From: Bacteroides intestinalis DSM 17393
GTDB taxonomy: Bacteria; Bacteroidota; Bacteroidia; Bacteroidales; Bacteroidaceae
Assembly: GCF_000172175.1 (NCBI RefSeq)
Contig: NZ_ABJL02000007.1
Coordinates: 372,001-436,000 of the forward strand
Reading direction: 5' to 3'
Length of the DNA stretch: 64,000 nucleotides
Shown here: positions 37,894 to 46,939 of the stretch, in pieces
How the letters are laid out: each line of letters begins with the position of its first letter
How positions within the stretch are numbered: position 1 is the stretch's first letter
Notes under the pieces: generated by a model
Told to the model about the DNA's origin: nothing
Database searches by the model: none
Seen by the model: the letters and a program-made list of their open reading frames with translations, nothing else
Translations under genes and position numbers: made by a program

Positions 37894-38924
37894 TTGAAAT
37901 AGTTTTTGAGATTAAACGTAGCCGAATACAGGTCGTATGACCATAGCCAGTTTTCACCTGTCATGGCGGGAGTGAAGTACATCACCAGTTCATCGTCACT
38001 AAGCATGTAACCTTTCGTATCCGTCAGGATACCCGGATTGTGATTTCTTGGGAATCCTGTTTCTTCCGGTCCTGCATGGCCGATTTCAATCCATCCGTCT
38101 TCCTCGGTAAAGAGACTTTCTGTTCTTGGTTTGTATGCCAGCCGGCAGACATCTCCTACCCAAGTCGGTATCTCTTTGATGGGGGACACACGGGTTTCCG
38201 AAACCATATATATATTCTTGTCGGACATGGCAGGATAGCTGTTGGCGCTCAGGAAAGGAATTGCTTTCTCTTCGCCCAATATGATATTATCCAGATCATT
38301 CAATTTTATTTCGCGCATACAGAAAGGTCCGTTCTCCGTAGTCGAATGATAGAATAATTGTATGGTCGTAGAGTCTTTGACGATTGTTGTACTTTGCCCT
38401 ACACCCCATTTGGTAGTATCTTCATAAGCCACCAGCGGATTGCGGTCGAACTTGATATACGGGCCTTCGATGTTCTTGGAAATGGCCAGTCCTATCTGGT
38501 TGTGGTTACAGTCCCAGCGGTCTACGCCCAGGTAGGTCATAATCCAGTTGTAAGTTTCTCCTTTATAAGTCGTTTTAAACTCACGTACGTCCGGGTCGCA
38601 GATGTGGCAGTTATCCCAACCTGTCTCGGAAGGTTCGATGATCTGTGTGCCGGGTTGCCATACATAGCCTTTCTCCGTGGGGATTCCTTTGTATAGATAA
38701 ACATAGTCCACAATCTTGAACGGATCACGATTCTCACATACAAAGCCGTACCGGATGCCGTACTGGTCTTCTATGATGCTCGGAGCATAGTTATAATGGC
38801 CGGCACCGCCGCTGAACTCATACCGGATTTGCGGTGTGAGTTTCTGCGGTTCATTACCGTCATTGCCCTTGCAACTCAAGAGTGTGAGCAAGGCAAGGTA
38901 TATATAGGTCTTATAGTTGTTCAT
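37890..38924 (-). CDS. Beta-propeller lipoprotein of the ribose/nucleoside locus (copy 1)
   Basis: 344 residues, lipobox Cys18 (LTLLSC). Paralogue of the protein at 34481-35626: shared signatures are HYNYAPSIIEDQYG, WDNCHICDPDV, KWGVGQSTTI and ETGFPRNHNPGIL, all in the same order, consistent with a five-bladed propeller of GH43-like type. The protein ends in a beta-strand-rich stretch without an obvious extra domain. Coupled by a 4-nt stop/start overlap to the divergent nucleoside-hydrolase-like gene. The order propeller, hydrolase, hydrolase, propeller suggests two matched pairs. Activity is unknown. Confidence 0.8.
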   Translation of the reverse strand: MNNYKTYIYLALLTLLSCKGNDGNEPQKLTPQIRYEFSGGAGHYNYAPSIIEDQYGIRYGFVCENRDPFKIVDYVYLYKGIPTEKGYVWQPGTQIIEPSETGWDNCHICDPDVREFKTTYKGETYNWIMTYLGVDRWDCNHNQIGLAISKNIEGPYIKFDRNPLVAYEDTTKWGVGQSTTIVKDSTTIQLFYHSTTENGPFCMREIKLNDLDNIILGEEKAIPFLSANSYPAMSDKNIYMVSETRVSPIKEIPTWVGDVCRLAYKPRTESLFTEEDGWIEIGHAGPEETGFPRNHNPGILTDTKGYMLSDDELVMYFTPAMTGENWLWSYDLYSATFNLKNYFK

Positions 38925-38979
38925 CTCTTTAAATTTAGTTCGTTAATAATTGAGTTGTCGGGTATATAGATGCCATAAA

Positions 38980-39966
38980 TCAATCCTCGACTTGTATGTT
39001 TTTGACAGGCCGGATCATGGCTGCACGTGCTTTTTGTCCGTCACCCCAACCCCATGTGTCGCGGTAGCCGCCGGAGTCTCCCAGTGACATGCCACCGTGG
39101 GTAGGACTTAATGAATTTCCGCTGCGAACGGCACAGAGCCAGGTGCGGTCCATCATTCCGGTTTCATTTCTCCAACCGCTTTGAGGCAGGAAGAGGCAAC
39201 CGAGTTGTTTCAGATTATCTTTTGTAGCACGTTTGGCAGTAACCTCGTCAACGCCAATAATGATACCATCAGTTTTGAATCCGGTCTGGGCTGCTGTAAC
39301 CCATGTTGCTCCTTTTTCCCAGAGAGCCACCATCTCTTCCGTGGTAGGCACACGCCAGCCCTCGGGAGATGGGTCATTTTCGGTAGTCCAGTTGGTACCG
39401 TCGTTGGTATAGTTCGAAGGCCAGTTAGCTGGTGCCGGATCGTCCTGCGGGCCAGCCGGATAACCTACTTTGCGATTGAACTGATACAGTTGTCCTATAT
39501 CATCGGGAGAGGTTGCGAAAGTTCCCGGAGTGCCTACATTCTTGGTAGACCATATAAGGCCGTTTATCAGCACTTCGTCTTCACCCAGTACCATTGTCTC
39601 CTGTAATACCTTTGATTTTAATATCCGGGTACCGGAGCTTACTTCAACGATAACCGAACGGTTCTTTACGAAAGAGGTGGTTGGTTTTACAGTAACGGTG
39701 ATTACTTTTCTGCCGCTTCCTGACGTTTCACTCAGTGTGCACCAGTCCTGGGCTGAGCTATTGGAATTGGTCAGTTCGGCTGTCCACGACTCATTGCCGT
39801 TGACTGTCAGTTCATAAGTTCCGCCATCAGCGCTTACAGGTATGGCTACCGGAAATATGGCGAACTCATTGGGATTGCTTTCGATGACGTAATCGGAATC
39901 ATTTCCGCATCCCCATAACGTCAGCAGTATAATGACTGCTCCTATTAAATATTTTGTATTGATCAT
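38980..39966 (-). CDS. BACON plus Fib_succ_major-type lipoprotein
   Basis: 328 residues. Lipobox Cys20 (LTLWGC), mature start GNDSD. About residues 35-125 form a BACON-like beta-sandwich (PVSADGGTYELTVNGNESWTAEL, WCTLSETSGSGRKVITVTV). About 130-325 resemble the Fibrobacter succinogenes major domain (INGLIWSTKNVGTPG, PEGWRVPTTEEMVALWE, WLCAVRSGN, AAMIRPVKN). It follows SusD by 17 nt and so takes the SusE position; probably a surface binding protein for the ribose-containing ligand. The ligand cannot be read from sequence. Confidence 0.85.
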   Translation of the reverse strand: MINTKYLIGAVIILLTLWGCGNDSDYVIESNPNEFAIFPVAIPVSADGGTYELTVNGNESWTAELTNSNSSAQDWCTLSETSGSGRKVITVTVKPTTSFVKNRSVIVEVSSGTRILKSKVLQETMVLGEDEVLINGLIWSTKNVGTPGTFATSPDDIGQLYQFNRKVGYPAGPQDDPAPANWPSNYTNDGTNWTTENDPSPEGWRVPTTEEMVALWEKGATWVTAAQTGFKTDGIIIGVDEVTAKRATKDNLKQLGCLFLPQSGWRNETGMMDRTWLCAVRSGNSLSPTHGGMSLGDSGGYRDTWGWGDGQKARAAMIRPVKNIQVED

Positions 39967-39983
39967 AGCTCAAATGTCTTCAA

Positions 39984-41552
39984 TTAGTACTGGTCATTTT
40001 GGTTCAAATTCGGATTGTTGTCCACTTCGCTTTGCGGGATTGGCATACGGATGGATTTACCGATTATAAAGTTATTGAAGTCGCTGTCGCGTGCTTTCAG
40101 TTCGTTCAATGTGGTCTGGTCGTTGATACCCCAACGTTTCAGGTCGACCCAACGCACACACTCCATGGCAAGCTCCAGAGCGCGTTCTATCTTCAGGTGT
40201 TCGCGGAAAGCATCTTTGTTGGTGCTGATCTGGGAGCCGTTGTAGTATTTGCTATCCTCTATGTTGGGCAGATTGACGCGGTTGCGTACGCGGTTGAGGC
40301 ATTCAATGGCTTTTGAAGGCGGTGTGGCATTCAGTTCGTTGAGTGCTTCAGCATACAGTAACAGCATATCGGCATAACGCAGGGAACGGAAGTTATTATC
40401 ATTCCAGTAATACAGTGGGGAGGCATCTGTACTATATTTCTTGATGAAAACGCGGTTGCCCCAGTCGCTGTTCCATGGAGAGCCGTATATCAACTGGTTG
40501 GGGTATTCAGGGAAGTCGGAGGCTGCACCATCATACCACAGTGTGTAGAACAAGCGGGAATCGTTCTTTCCATCCGTTGTTTGTTCGCGCTTGTAGTAGT
40601 CCACCAGCCAGCGTCTTGCTTCGATGTTGTTCCAGCCGATTCCGGTAGGAGCCTGGTTCATTTCAATCTGTGTACCCAGTTGCGCATTCGGGTCCAGGTA
40701 GTTGTCTGTCTGGTCGAAGCCCACCTTGTTGGTCAGAGAGAAGTGAATCTCATACAGTGACTCTTTGTTATCTTCCGTATAGTTGCTGAAATTATCAGCC
40801 CAATTGGATACCAGTGTGTAATAGTTCTTTCCTTCGCCATCAACGAGCCATTCGAGACATCTTTTGGCATCTTCCCATTTGTGATGCTGTGCATAAGCTT
40901 TGGCCAGTAATCCGTAGGCGGCGCCTTTCGTTGGGCGGCCGTAGTTATTGGCGTCGCGTGTGGAAGGGAGTTTGGTGATGGCATCTTCCAGGTCTTCTTC
41001 TATTTGTATCAAGACTTCGTCAGCGCTAGCCTGCATGGGCTTATCGGCTGCTGAAGAGGTATTTAGCACGAGAGGTACATTATCCCACAAGGCAGTAAGG
41101 TAGAAGTAATAGAAAGCACGCAGGAACTTAGTTTGCCCAATGAGGTCATCCTTGTGCGTTTCATTACTGAACGGTACGTTACCTATATGGTCCAATACTT
41201 GATTAGCACGGAAAATGGCAGTATAGTGTTCTCGCCATATCTTGGTATTGACTTCTGAGAAGTTATAATCGGTAAAGATGAACTTGGTGTACTCGTTCAA
41301 TTCGGTCCATCCGGCATAACTTACGCCTTCGTCCGCCATACCTATCATCTGTGTATAGATATTACGTGTCCAGGTTCCCTGACGGTAGAACATTCCGTAT
41401 ACGGCTACTACACCGGCTTCGATGTCAGATTCTGTCTTCCAGTATACGCCTGTACTCAGGGTGTTTTCATTTTGCAGATCGAGTAAAGAAGGGTCGCACG
41501 ACGTAAATAATGCCGTGACACCGCATAATATATAAAGAGCTATTTTTTTCAT
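39984..41552 (-). CDS. rbsD-like: SusD-family lipoprotein of the ribose/nucleoside locus
   Basis: 522 residues, lipobox Cys19 (TALFTSC) followed by DPSLLD. SusD landmarks: VYWKTESDIEAGVVAVYGMFYR near the N-terminus, FLRAFYYFYLTALWDNVPLVL, GRPTKGAAYGLLAKAYAQH (tetratricopeptide-like helices), LRYADMLLLYAEALNEL, and the terminal IGKSIRMPIPQSEVDNNPNLNQND. It follows SusC by 11 nt. Pairs with it to capture ribose-containing ligands. Not the cytoplasmic ribose pyranase also named RbsD. In B. thetaiotaomicron the ribose locus has an equivalent SusC/D pair; orthology is inferred from the neighbouring kinase, permease and nucleoside hydrolases. Confidence 0.9.
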   Translation of the reverse strand: MKKIALYILCGVTALFTSCDPSLLDLQNENTLSTGVYWKTESDIEAGVVAVYGMFYRQGTWTRNIYTQMIGMADEGVSYAGWTELNEYTKFIFTDYNFSEVNTKIWREHYTAIFRANQVLDHIGNVPFSNETHKDDLIGQTKFLRAFYYFYLTALWDNVPLVLNTSSAADKPMQASADEVLIQIEEDLEDAITKLPSTRDANNYGRPTKGAAYGLLAKAYAQHHKWEDAKRCLEWLVDGEGKNYYTLVSNWADNFSNYTEDNKESLYEIHFSLTNKVGFDQTDNYLDPNAQLGTQIEMNQAPTGIGWNNIEARRWLVDYYKREQTTDGKNDSRLFYTLWYDGAASDFPEYPNQLIYGSPWNSDWGNRVFIKKYSTDASPLYYWNDNNFRSLRYADMLLLYAEALNELNATPPSKAIECLNRVRNRVNLPNIEDSKYYNGSQISTNKDAFREHLKIERALELAMECVRWVDLKRWGINDQTTLNELKARDSDFNNFIIGKSIRMPIPQSEVDNNPNLNQNDQY

Positions 41553-41563
41553 TTCAGCAGTAT

Positions 41564-44563
41564 TTAGAAAGTGAATGATAATGCAAACTGAACAGCGCGT
41601 GGGTTAGGGAACGAACAATAATCTGCTCCCATAGTGAAGATGCCGCTGTCTGCAAATTCAGGATCCAGGCCGGAGTATCCGGTAAAGGTCACCAGGTTCT
41701 GTAAAGTAACCGATGCACGGAGTCTTTCTAATCCAATCTTCTTAATGTAACGGGTAGGTACTGTATAACCTAATGTAATATCGCTCAGGCGGAAGAATGA
41801 ACCGTTTTCCAACCAGCGGTCCTGATCGCTTCGACTGTTGCGGGAGTCTCCGTATACAATGCGCGGACGGTCGTTAACCGGGTGCTCTTGTGTCCAGGGG
41901 ATAATGCCGTTGAAGTTGTTCTGGTTGTTGGCAAAGTCACCGGCTGCTGATGCCGAACCGTTCCATACTTTCTGCCCGAAGCGACCGTAGCCGTTGATGT
42001 TCAGGTCGAAGCCTTTGTAGGATGCACCGAGACTTATTCCTAATTCAAGTTTGGGCCAAGGGCTGCCTACTATCTGGCGGTCTTCGGATGATATATTGCC
42101 ATCGCCGTTGTAGTCGTCATACTTAATATCACCTGGCAAAGCATTAGGTTGTATGATCTTGCCTTCTGAGTTTACATAGTTCCGTACTTCTTCTTCTGAC
42201 TGGAAGATACCATTCATCTTGTAGAGATACCACATACCGAGCGGTTCACCGATTACGGTTTTGGCAAGAGTCGTATTGTAGACTGTTTGTCCGTATCCCA
42301 AATCAAGTACTTTATTTTTGATATGTGAAATGTTCAGTGAAGCGGAGTAGGCAAAGTCGCGAATCTGATCGTTCCAGCCGATTTCCATTTCAAATCCTTT
42401 ATTTTCCAGGCTACCAGCATTCACGGCAGGTGCACCACCTTCATTACCCGAACTCATCAGGATGGGGAGGTAAACCAAGAGGTCTTTACTCTTTGAATAG
42501 AAATACTCAGCACTTAAACGGAAACGGTTATTGAATGCAACCAGGTCGAAACCGACGTTAGCGGTTGTTTTCTTTTCCCAAACCAGGTCATTGTTGGTTA
42601 ACTGAGATTGAGTCATACCAATCAATATGTTTTCCGGACTTCCGAATACGGCGCGCGGAGCTGTGTTGATGGTGGACTGGTAGTCCCAATAACCGATACT
42701 ACTGTTACCGAGAGTACCGTAATTGGCACGTATTTTCAGGTCATCAATCCAAGGTACATTGAAGAACTTCTCGCCACTAATACGCCAGCCCAATGAAACG
42801 GAAAGGAAGTTTCCCCAACGGTCATTCTTAGGTAGGCGGGAAGTACCGTCACGACGGGCTGTTACTTGTGCCAGGTATTTGTCGGCATAGGAGTAGTTGA
42901 TGCGTCCAAGATAAGATATCAATGCTGATTCGCCATAGCTACCGCCTGCGGTGGTATTTCCGGTGGCAGCATCCAGAGATGTGATGTATTTGTCGCCTAT
43001 CGTCAATGGATCGAGTTTGGTAATCCAACGTTTTTCTTCGTGGAACTTATTGTAAGTGATACCAAACAGTGCATTCACATCATGTTTACCGAATTTATGC
43101 TTAAAATTGTAGGTTTGCTCAATCAGTATATCATGATTCTTGGCACTATCGTAACCCAGATGCGCGGCATCGTCACCTTGTCCCATAACCCAATTACCTT
43201 TCTTGCGCAGGGAGTTCGTAACGCCCATATAACTTTTATAGGCAACATTCAGTTTTGCATCGAACATCCCAAAGAGTGAAATCTGCCCGTAGATGTTTCC
43301 GGTCAGGTATTCCTCTTCATTGTTTCGTATATACAAGTCCTGCATGGCTACTGAATTCAGGCCGTAAGAGTTGGCACGGTCTACATCGCCGTATCCGTAT
43401 CCGCCGACATGTGACTCGTCATATACCGGAATAGTGGGTGGCATACCGATGAAGTCGCTCCAGGGATTACCGTTCAGTATCTTCCTGTCGGATTTGGTGT
43501 AGTAGAAATTCTCACCGTATGAGAAAATACCTTTCTGTCCGCTAGTGTTGATACGGAAGCCGTATTTGTCGTAACCGGTACGGTAGAGAGCACCATCATC
43601 GACCATGCGGTTCAGAGATGCGTAATACTTCACAGTTTTGGAACCTCCGGAAAGGGATACATTGTAGTTCTGCAATACACCTGTACCCAACATTTCATCT
43701 TGCCAGTCTGTATTTCCATCATAGTGGTTCTGGCGTTTTGTAACGCCTGAAACTCCTGCCAGGATGGCTTCGTCATAAGCACGGTCGTTATAAATCTTGT
43801 AAGTCTCTGCATCCATCAGGTCGTAGCGGGGGAGCCAACTTAGTGTCAGTTGTGAATCAAACTTCACTTTCAGGTCACCTTCTTTACCTTGCTTGGTAGT
43901 GATGATTACAACTCCATTTGCTGCACGTGAACCATAGATGGCTGCTGATGAGGCATCTTTCAATACTTGAATAGACTCAATGTCTTCTACATTGACACCC
44001 AAATCACTGCCACCATAGGCACCGTCGATGATGAATAACGGGTTGTTGTTGGTCAAACTACCCAGACCGCGAATGTTGATGGTGGCACTGGAACCCGGCT
44101 GTCCACTACTTGTAATCTTTACGCCCGAAGTAAGTCCGCGCATGGCTTCCACCACATTGCCCGAAACACGTTCGGCCAAAGCGTCTTCCTTTACCGTAGA
44201 AATGGAACCGAGCAGGTCTTTCTTCTTGACAGAGCCGTAACCAATTACAACTACTTCATCCAACATTTCATTTTCAGGCTCTAATGTGATGTTAATGACA
44301 TTGTTAGTGCCTACTTTCACCTTTTGCTTGGTAAATCCGATAAAACTGAATTCGAGGGTAGCCCCCTGATTCACTTTGATTTCATATCTACCGTTGATGT
44401 CGGTGGTGGTTCCAAAGGTACGGTCACCGTCCTTCGCCAGAATGGATACTCCGGGAAGACTTTCCCCGGTATTATCGTTTACAGTGCCTGTGACGCTGAC
44501 TTGTGCGTACAAATTGAGCGAGCACATGCAAAGACAGAATACTATTATTTGAATCGGTCTCAT
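41564..44563 (-). CDS. rbsC-like: SusC-family TonB-dependent transporter of the ribose/nucleoside locus
   Basis: 999 residues. Signal peptide ending near NLYAQ (about 20), CarboxypepD-like domain (about 22-95, SVTGTVNDNTGESLPGVSI), TonB-box/plug DEVVVIGYGSVKKKDLLGS (about 103-121), plug with SAAIYGSRAANGVVIITTKQG, barrel ending in FALSFTF. Sequence clearly differs from the SusC at 1132-4176. It is separated from the permease gene by 120 nt, with a stem-loop (44676-44695) right at the permease stop that may lower read-through. Confidence 0.94.
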   Translation of the reverse strand: MRPIQIIVFCLCMCSLNLYAQVSVTGTVNDNTGESLPGVSILAKDGDRTFGTTTDINGRYEIKVNQGATLEFSFIGFTKQKVKVGTNNVINITLEPENEMLDEVVVIGYGSVKKKDLLGSISTVKEDALAERVSGNVVEAMRGLTSGVKITSSGQPGSSATINIRGLGSLTNNNPLFIIDGAYGGSDLGVNVEDIESIQVLKDASSAAIYGSRAANGVVIITTKQGKEGDLKVKFDSQLTLSWLPRYDLMDAETYKIYNDRAYDEAILAGVSGVTKRQNHYDGNTDWQDEMLGTGVLQNYNVSLSGGSKTVKYYASLNRMVDDGALYRTGYDKYGFRINTSGQKGIFSYGENFYYTKSDRKILNGNPWSDFIGMPPTIPVYDESHVGGYGYGDVDRANSYGLNSVAMQDLYIRNNEEEYLTGNIYGQISLFGMFDAKLNVAYKSYMGVTNSLRKKGNWVMGQGDDAAHLGYDSAKNHDILIEQTYNFKHKFGKHDVNALFGITYNKFHEEKRWITKLDPLTIGDKYITSLDAATGNTTAGGSYGESALISYLGRINYSYADKYLAQVTARRDGTSRLPKNDRWGNFLSVSLGWRISGEKFFNVPWIDDLKIRANYGTLGNSSIGYWDYQSTINTAPRAVFGSPENILIGMTQSQLTNNDLVWEKKTTANVGFDLVAFNNRFRLSAEYFYSKSKDLLVYLPILMSSGNEGGAPAVNAGSLENKGFEMEIGWNDQIRDFAYSASLNISHIKNKVLDLGYGQTVYNTTLAKTVIGEPLGMWYLYKMNGIFQSEEEVRNYVNSEGKIIQPNALPGDIKYDDYNGDGNISSEDRQIVGSPWPKLELGISLGASYKGFDLNINGYGRFGQKVWNGSASAAGDFANNQNNFNGIIPWTQEHPVNDRPRIVYGDSRNSRSDQDRWLENGSFFRLSDITLGYTVPTRYIKKIGLERLRASVTLQNLVTFTGYSGLDPEFADSGIFTMGADYCSFPNPRAVQFALSFTF

Positions 44564-44675
44564 GTATTAAAATTTTAGAGGTTGAACGAAAAATATATTT
44601 TAGTTCAGGCAATTCCCTTCTCCTTTTTCACTCCGTGAGAAGTAGAAAAAGAAAGCGTTTATTTAGTAAGAGTGA

Positions 44676-44695
44676 GGAGCCGGTTAATTGGCTCC
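44676..44695 (-). terminator. Stem-loop at the end of the permease gene
   Basis: GGAGCC/GGCTCC arms (44676-44681 and 44690-44695), overlapping the permease stop; no strong T-run, so it probably only attenuates expression of the following susC gene. Confidence 0.4.
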
Positions 44696-45688
44696 GGAGA
44701 TGATAATTGCTCCTAAACCGGATATAAACAGAACGAACATGCAGGCCAGAAGAATATTTACCGTGCGGGAAGAACCTTTGAATTCTTTCCAGATAAATAT
44801 GCCCCACAGGGCTGCGATCATGGGTGCTCCTTGTCCTAATGCGTAAGAGATAGCTGCACCGGCTTTTCCTGCTGCAATGTAACTGAGAGCCGTACCCAGT
44901 CCCCAAATAGCTCCTCCCAGCACTCCGACCATGTGTGTGCTGAACTTGCCTTGGAAATACTCCTTATAGCTCACCGGAGTACCTACAAACGGTTTTTTCA
45001 TCACGATGGTATTGATAATGAAATTACTTATGAAGATACCTATTGCGAATATAAAGAATGCTGAATACGGAGTAGCCATTGTGGGGGTAGGTGACTCAAA
45101 ATTGTTCAAGTCCATGGCGGCAGCAACAAACCGATAGAAGAAAGACATCAGTACACCGGCTATAATGGCAATGATAATCCCTTTCTTATTGGTGCTGCTT
45201 CCTTTCTGGTTCATCTTTCCGGCAGCTATGGCATTAAATATTATAGCCAATACGACGAGTGCCACACCACTGAACAGGATTACTGCATCGCCTTTAGGTT
45301 CACCGAAATAATTGACGAAAACACCTAATACCAAGGCTATGCCGACTCCTAACGGGAATGCTACCGTAAGCCCTGCCATAGAGACGGAAGCTGATAAAAG
45401 GATGTTGGACAGATTGAATATGACGCCTCCTGCAAAAGCACTTGCATAGTTCTCCATACTGATCTGCTTCAAATCTTCAACAAAACCGCGTCCGGCATCT
45501 CCCGTGCTGCCCAGAGTGAAACCTAAGAGGAGAGAGAAGGCAAGGATACCGATTACGTAATCCCAGTAGAACAATTCGTAACGCCAGGTTTTCCCGGCAA
45601 GTTTCTGTGTATTACCCCACGAACCCCAGCAGAGCATCGTGACAACGCAGAAAATAACTGCTAATGAATAACTGTCGACTATAAACAT
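44684..45688 (-). CDS. rbsT-like: Sugar permease of the GRP/RhaT (DMT) superfamily, probable ribose transporter
   Basis: Inner-membrane carrier, 334 residues with about ten hydrophobic helices from residue 7 to the C-terminus (for example LAVIFCVVTMLCWGSWGNTQ, IALVLGVFVNYFG, VVLAIIFNAIAAG, VNILLACMFVLFISGLGAIII). The pattern WGSWGNTQKLAG near the N-terminus and the GALGQGAPMIAALWGIFIWKE-like end (SYALGQGAPMIAALWG) are typical of glucose/ribose-porter DMT proteins. It is 23 nt after the ribokinase gene. Transport of ribose is inferred from that pairing and from the same arrangement in the B. thetaiotaomicron ribose locus. Confidence 0.88.
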   Translation of the reverse strand: MFIVDSYSLAVIFCVVTMLCWGSWGNTQKLAGKTWRYELFYWDYVIGILAFSLLLGFTLGSTGDAGRGFVEDLKQISMENYASAFAGGVIFNLSNILLSASVSMAGLTVAFPLGVGIALVLGVFVNYFGEPKGDAVILFSGVALVVLAIIFNAIAAGKMNQKGSSTNKKGIIIAIIAGVLMSFFYRFVAAAMDLNNFESPTPTMATPYSAFFIFAIGIFISNFIINTIVMKKPFVGTPVSYKEYFQGKFSTHMVGVLGGAIWGLGTALSYIAAGKAGAAISYALGQGAPMIAALWGIFIWKEFKGSSRTVNILLACMFVLFISGLGAIIISGAN

Positions 45689-45711
45689 GGTATTAGATTT
45701 TAAATTACTAT

Positions 45712-46620
45712 TTATAAAACATCAATTTCTTTACGATAGGGTAGGGAGGGCTGGGCTCCCATTCGGGTCACAGTGATGGACGCACATTTATTGGCGAATT
45801 TAACTGCATCCAACACATTTACATCTTCGGATAAAGCAACGCACAATGCACCACAGAAAGTATCTCCCGCTGCTGTTGTGTCTACGGCTTTGACTTTGGG
45901 TACGGGTACTTCATGGAATGTATCTTTTTCTTTAATCAATGCTCCTTTGGAACCAAGGGTGATAACTACGATGTCCACTCCTTTGGCACTGATGATATCC
46001 GCAGCCTTGCGTGCGCTTTCCCAATCGGTTACTTTGACGCCGGAGAGGATTTCAGCTTCCGTTTCATTGGGGATGATCATGTACAGGTTCTGTAGTAGTT
46101 TGTTGGAGAGCGCACGGGCAGGTGCTGGGTTTAGTATCACCTTGATGCCTTGTTCGCTGGCTATCTGGGCGGCATATTCCACTGTTTCAATAGGGATTTC
46201 CAATTGCATCAGCAGGATATCGCCTTTTTCTATGGTAGGCTGTGCCTTCCGGATGTCTTCGGGACTCAATGAACCATTGGCTCCGGAAGCGATGGCAATG
46301 CTGTTTTCTCCGTTCATATCCACCATAATTAATGCTACGCCCGAGGGGAGTGTGGGGTCTGAATAGATATTCTCAACATGAATACCTTCGTCTTCGTACT
46401 GTTCTATGGAACGTTTGCCGAACAAGTCATTTCCGGTTTTGGCTATGAAATGCACATTTCCTTTCAATCTGGCAGCGGCTACGGCCTGGTTGGCTCCTTT
46501 GCCTCCGGGATTCATCATGAAACTACCGCCTATGATTGTTTCTCCTGGTACAGGAAGACGATCGGCTTTGATGACCATATCTGTATTACAACTGCCTATT
46601 ACAATGATATTTTTGCTCAT
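45712..46620 (-). CDS. rbsK: Ribokinase
   Basis: Phosphorylates D-ribose to ribose 5-phosphate with ATP, in the cytoplasm. 302 residues, standard length for a PfkB-family kinase. N-terminal IIVIGSCNTDMVIKADRLP and NPGGKGANQAVAAARL (ribokinase signature 1), and near the C-terminus DTTAAGDTFCGAL with the catalytic base Asp253. First gene of the leftward operon; start codon 59 nt from the predicted transcription start. The adjacent permease and nucleoside hydrolases support ribose as substrate. Other PfkB sugars cannot be fully excluded by sequence alone. Confidence 0.95.
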   Translation of the reverse strand: MSKNIIVIGSCNTDMVIKADRLPVPGETIIGGSFMMNPGGKGANQAVAAARLKGNVHFIAKTGNDLFGKRSIEQYEDEGIHVENIYSDPTLPSGVALIMVDMNGENSIAIASGANGSLSPEDIRKAQPTIEKGDILLMQLEIPIETVEYAAQIASEQGIKVILNPAPARALSNKLLQNLYMIIPNETEAEILSGVKVTDWESARKAADIISAKGVDIVVITLGSKGALIKEKDTFHEVPVPKVKAVDTTAAGDTFCGALCVALSEDVNVLDAVKFANKCASITVTRMGAQPSLPYRKEIDVL

Positions 46621-46685
46621 GGTTACTTTATTAGTTTTAAGATTGAATAATTGAATATTGGATACTGTGCTTTCTTTTTCTATTC

Positions 46686-46717
46686 CAAAAGTATGCGATA
46701 CTTAGTACATAAGCAAA
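46686..46717 (-). promoter_or_regulatory. Consensus promoter with overlapping palindrome, ribose operon
   Basis: Minus strand TTTG (46714-46717), 20-nt spacer, TACTTTTG (46686-46693): a perfect Bacteroides promoter. The palindrome AAGTAT-GCG-ATACTT (46689-46703) overlaps the -7 element and spacer, where a bound protein would block RNA polymerase. Rest of the 319-nt interval (46621-46939) is very AT-rich; I see no other gene in it. Confidence 0.7.
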
Positions 46718-46939
46718 CAAAAAACTATGATTTTTAATACTGGTAAAATGAATATAATTATAAATTGATACATTTAAATAATTGATATATAAATATATAA
46801 TAAATGGTTGATCGTAATGAATATGATATTAGTAATATTGGTAAAGCCTATATTATTCCGTGAAAATATTGCTTGCTTTCATTTTTTTCTCTACCTTGCT
46901 ATCGTAAAAGATGTGTATCTAAAAAAATCTGCTAATACT

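Noticed and set aside
45773..46366. Plus-strand open frame of 197 codons
   Set aside because: Antisense to ribokinase, rich in Ser/Leu as expected for a shadow frame.
46808..46939. Extended N-terminus of the ribose-locus regulator-like protein
   Set aside because: The extra residues come from AT-rich promoter DNA and do not resemble a domain.
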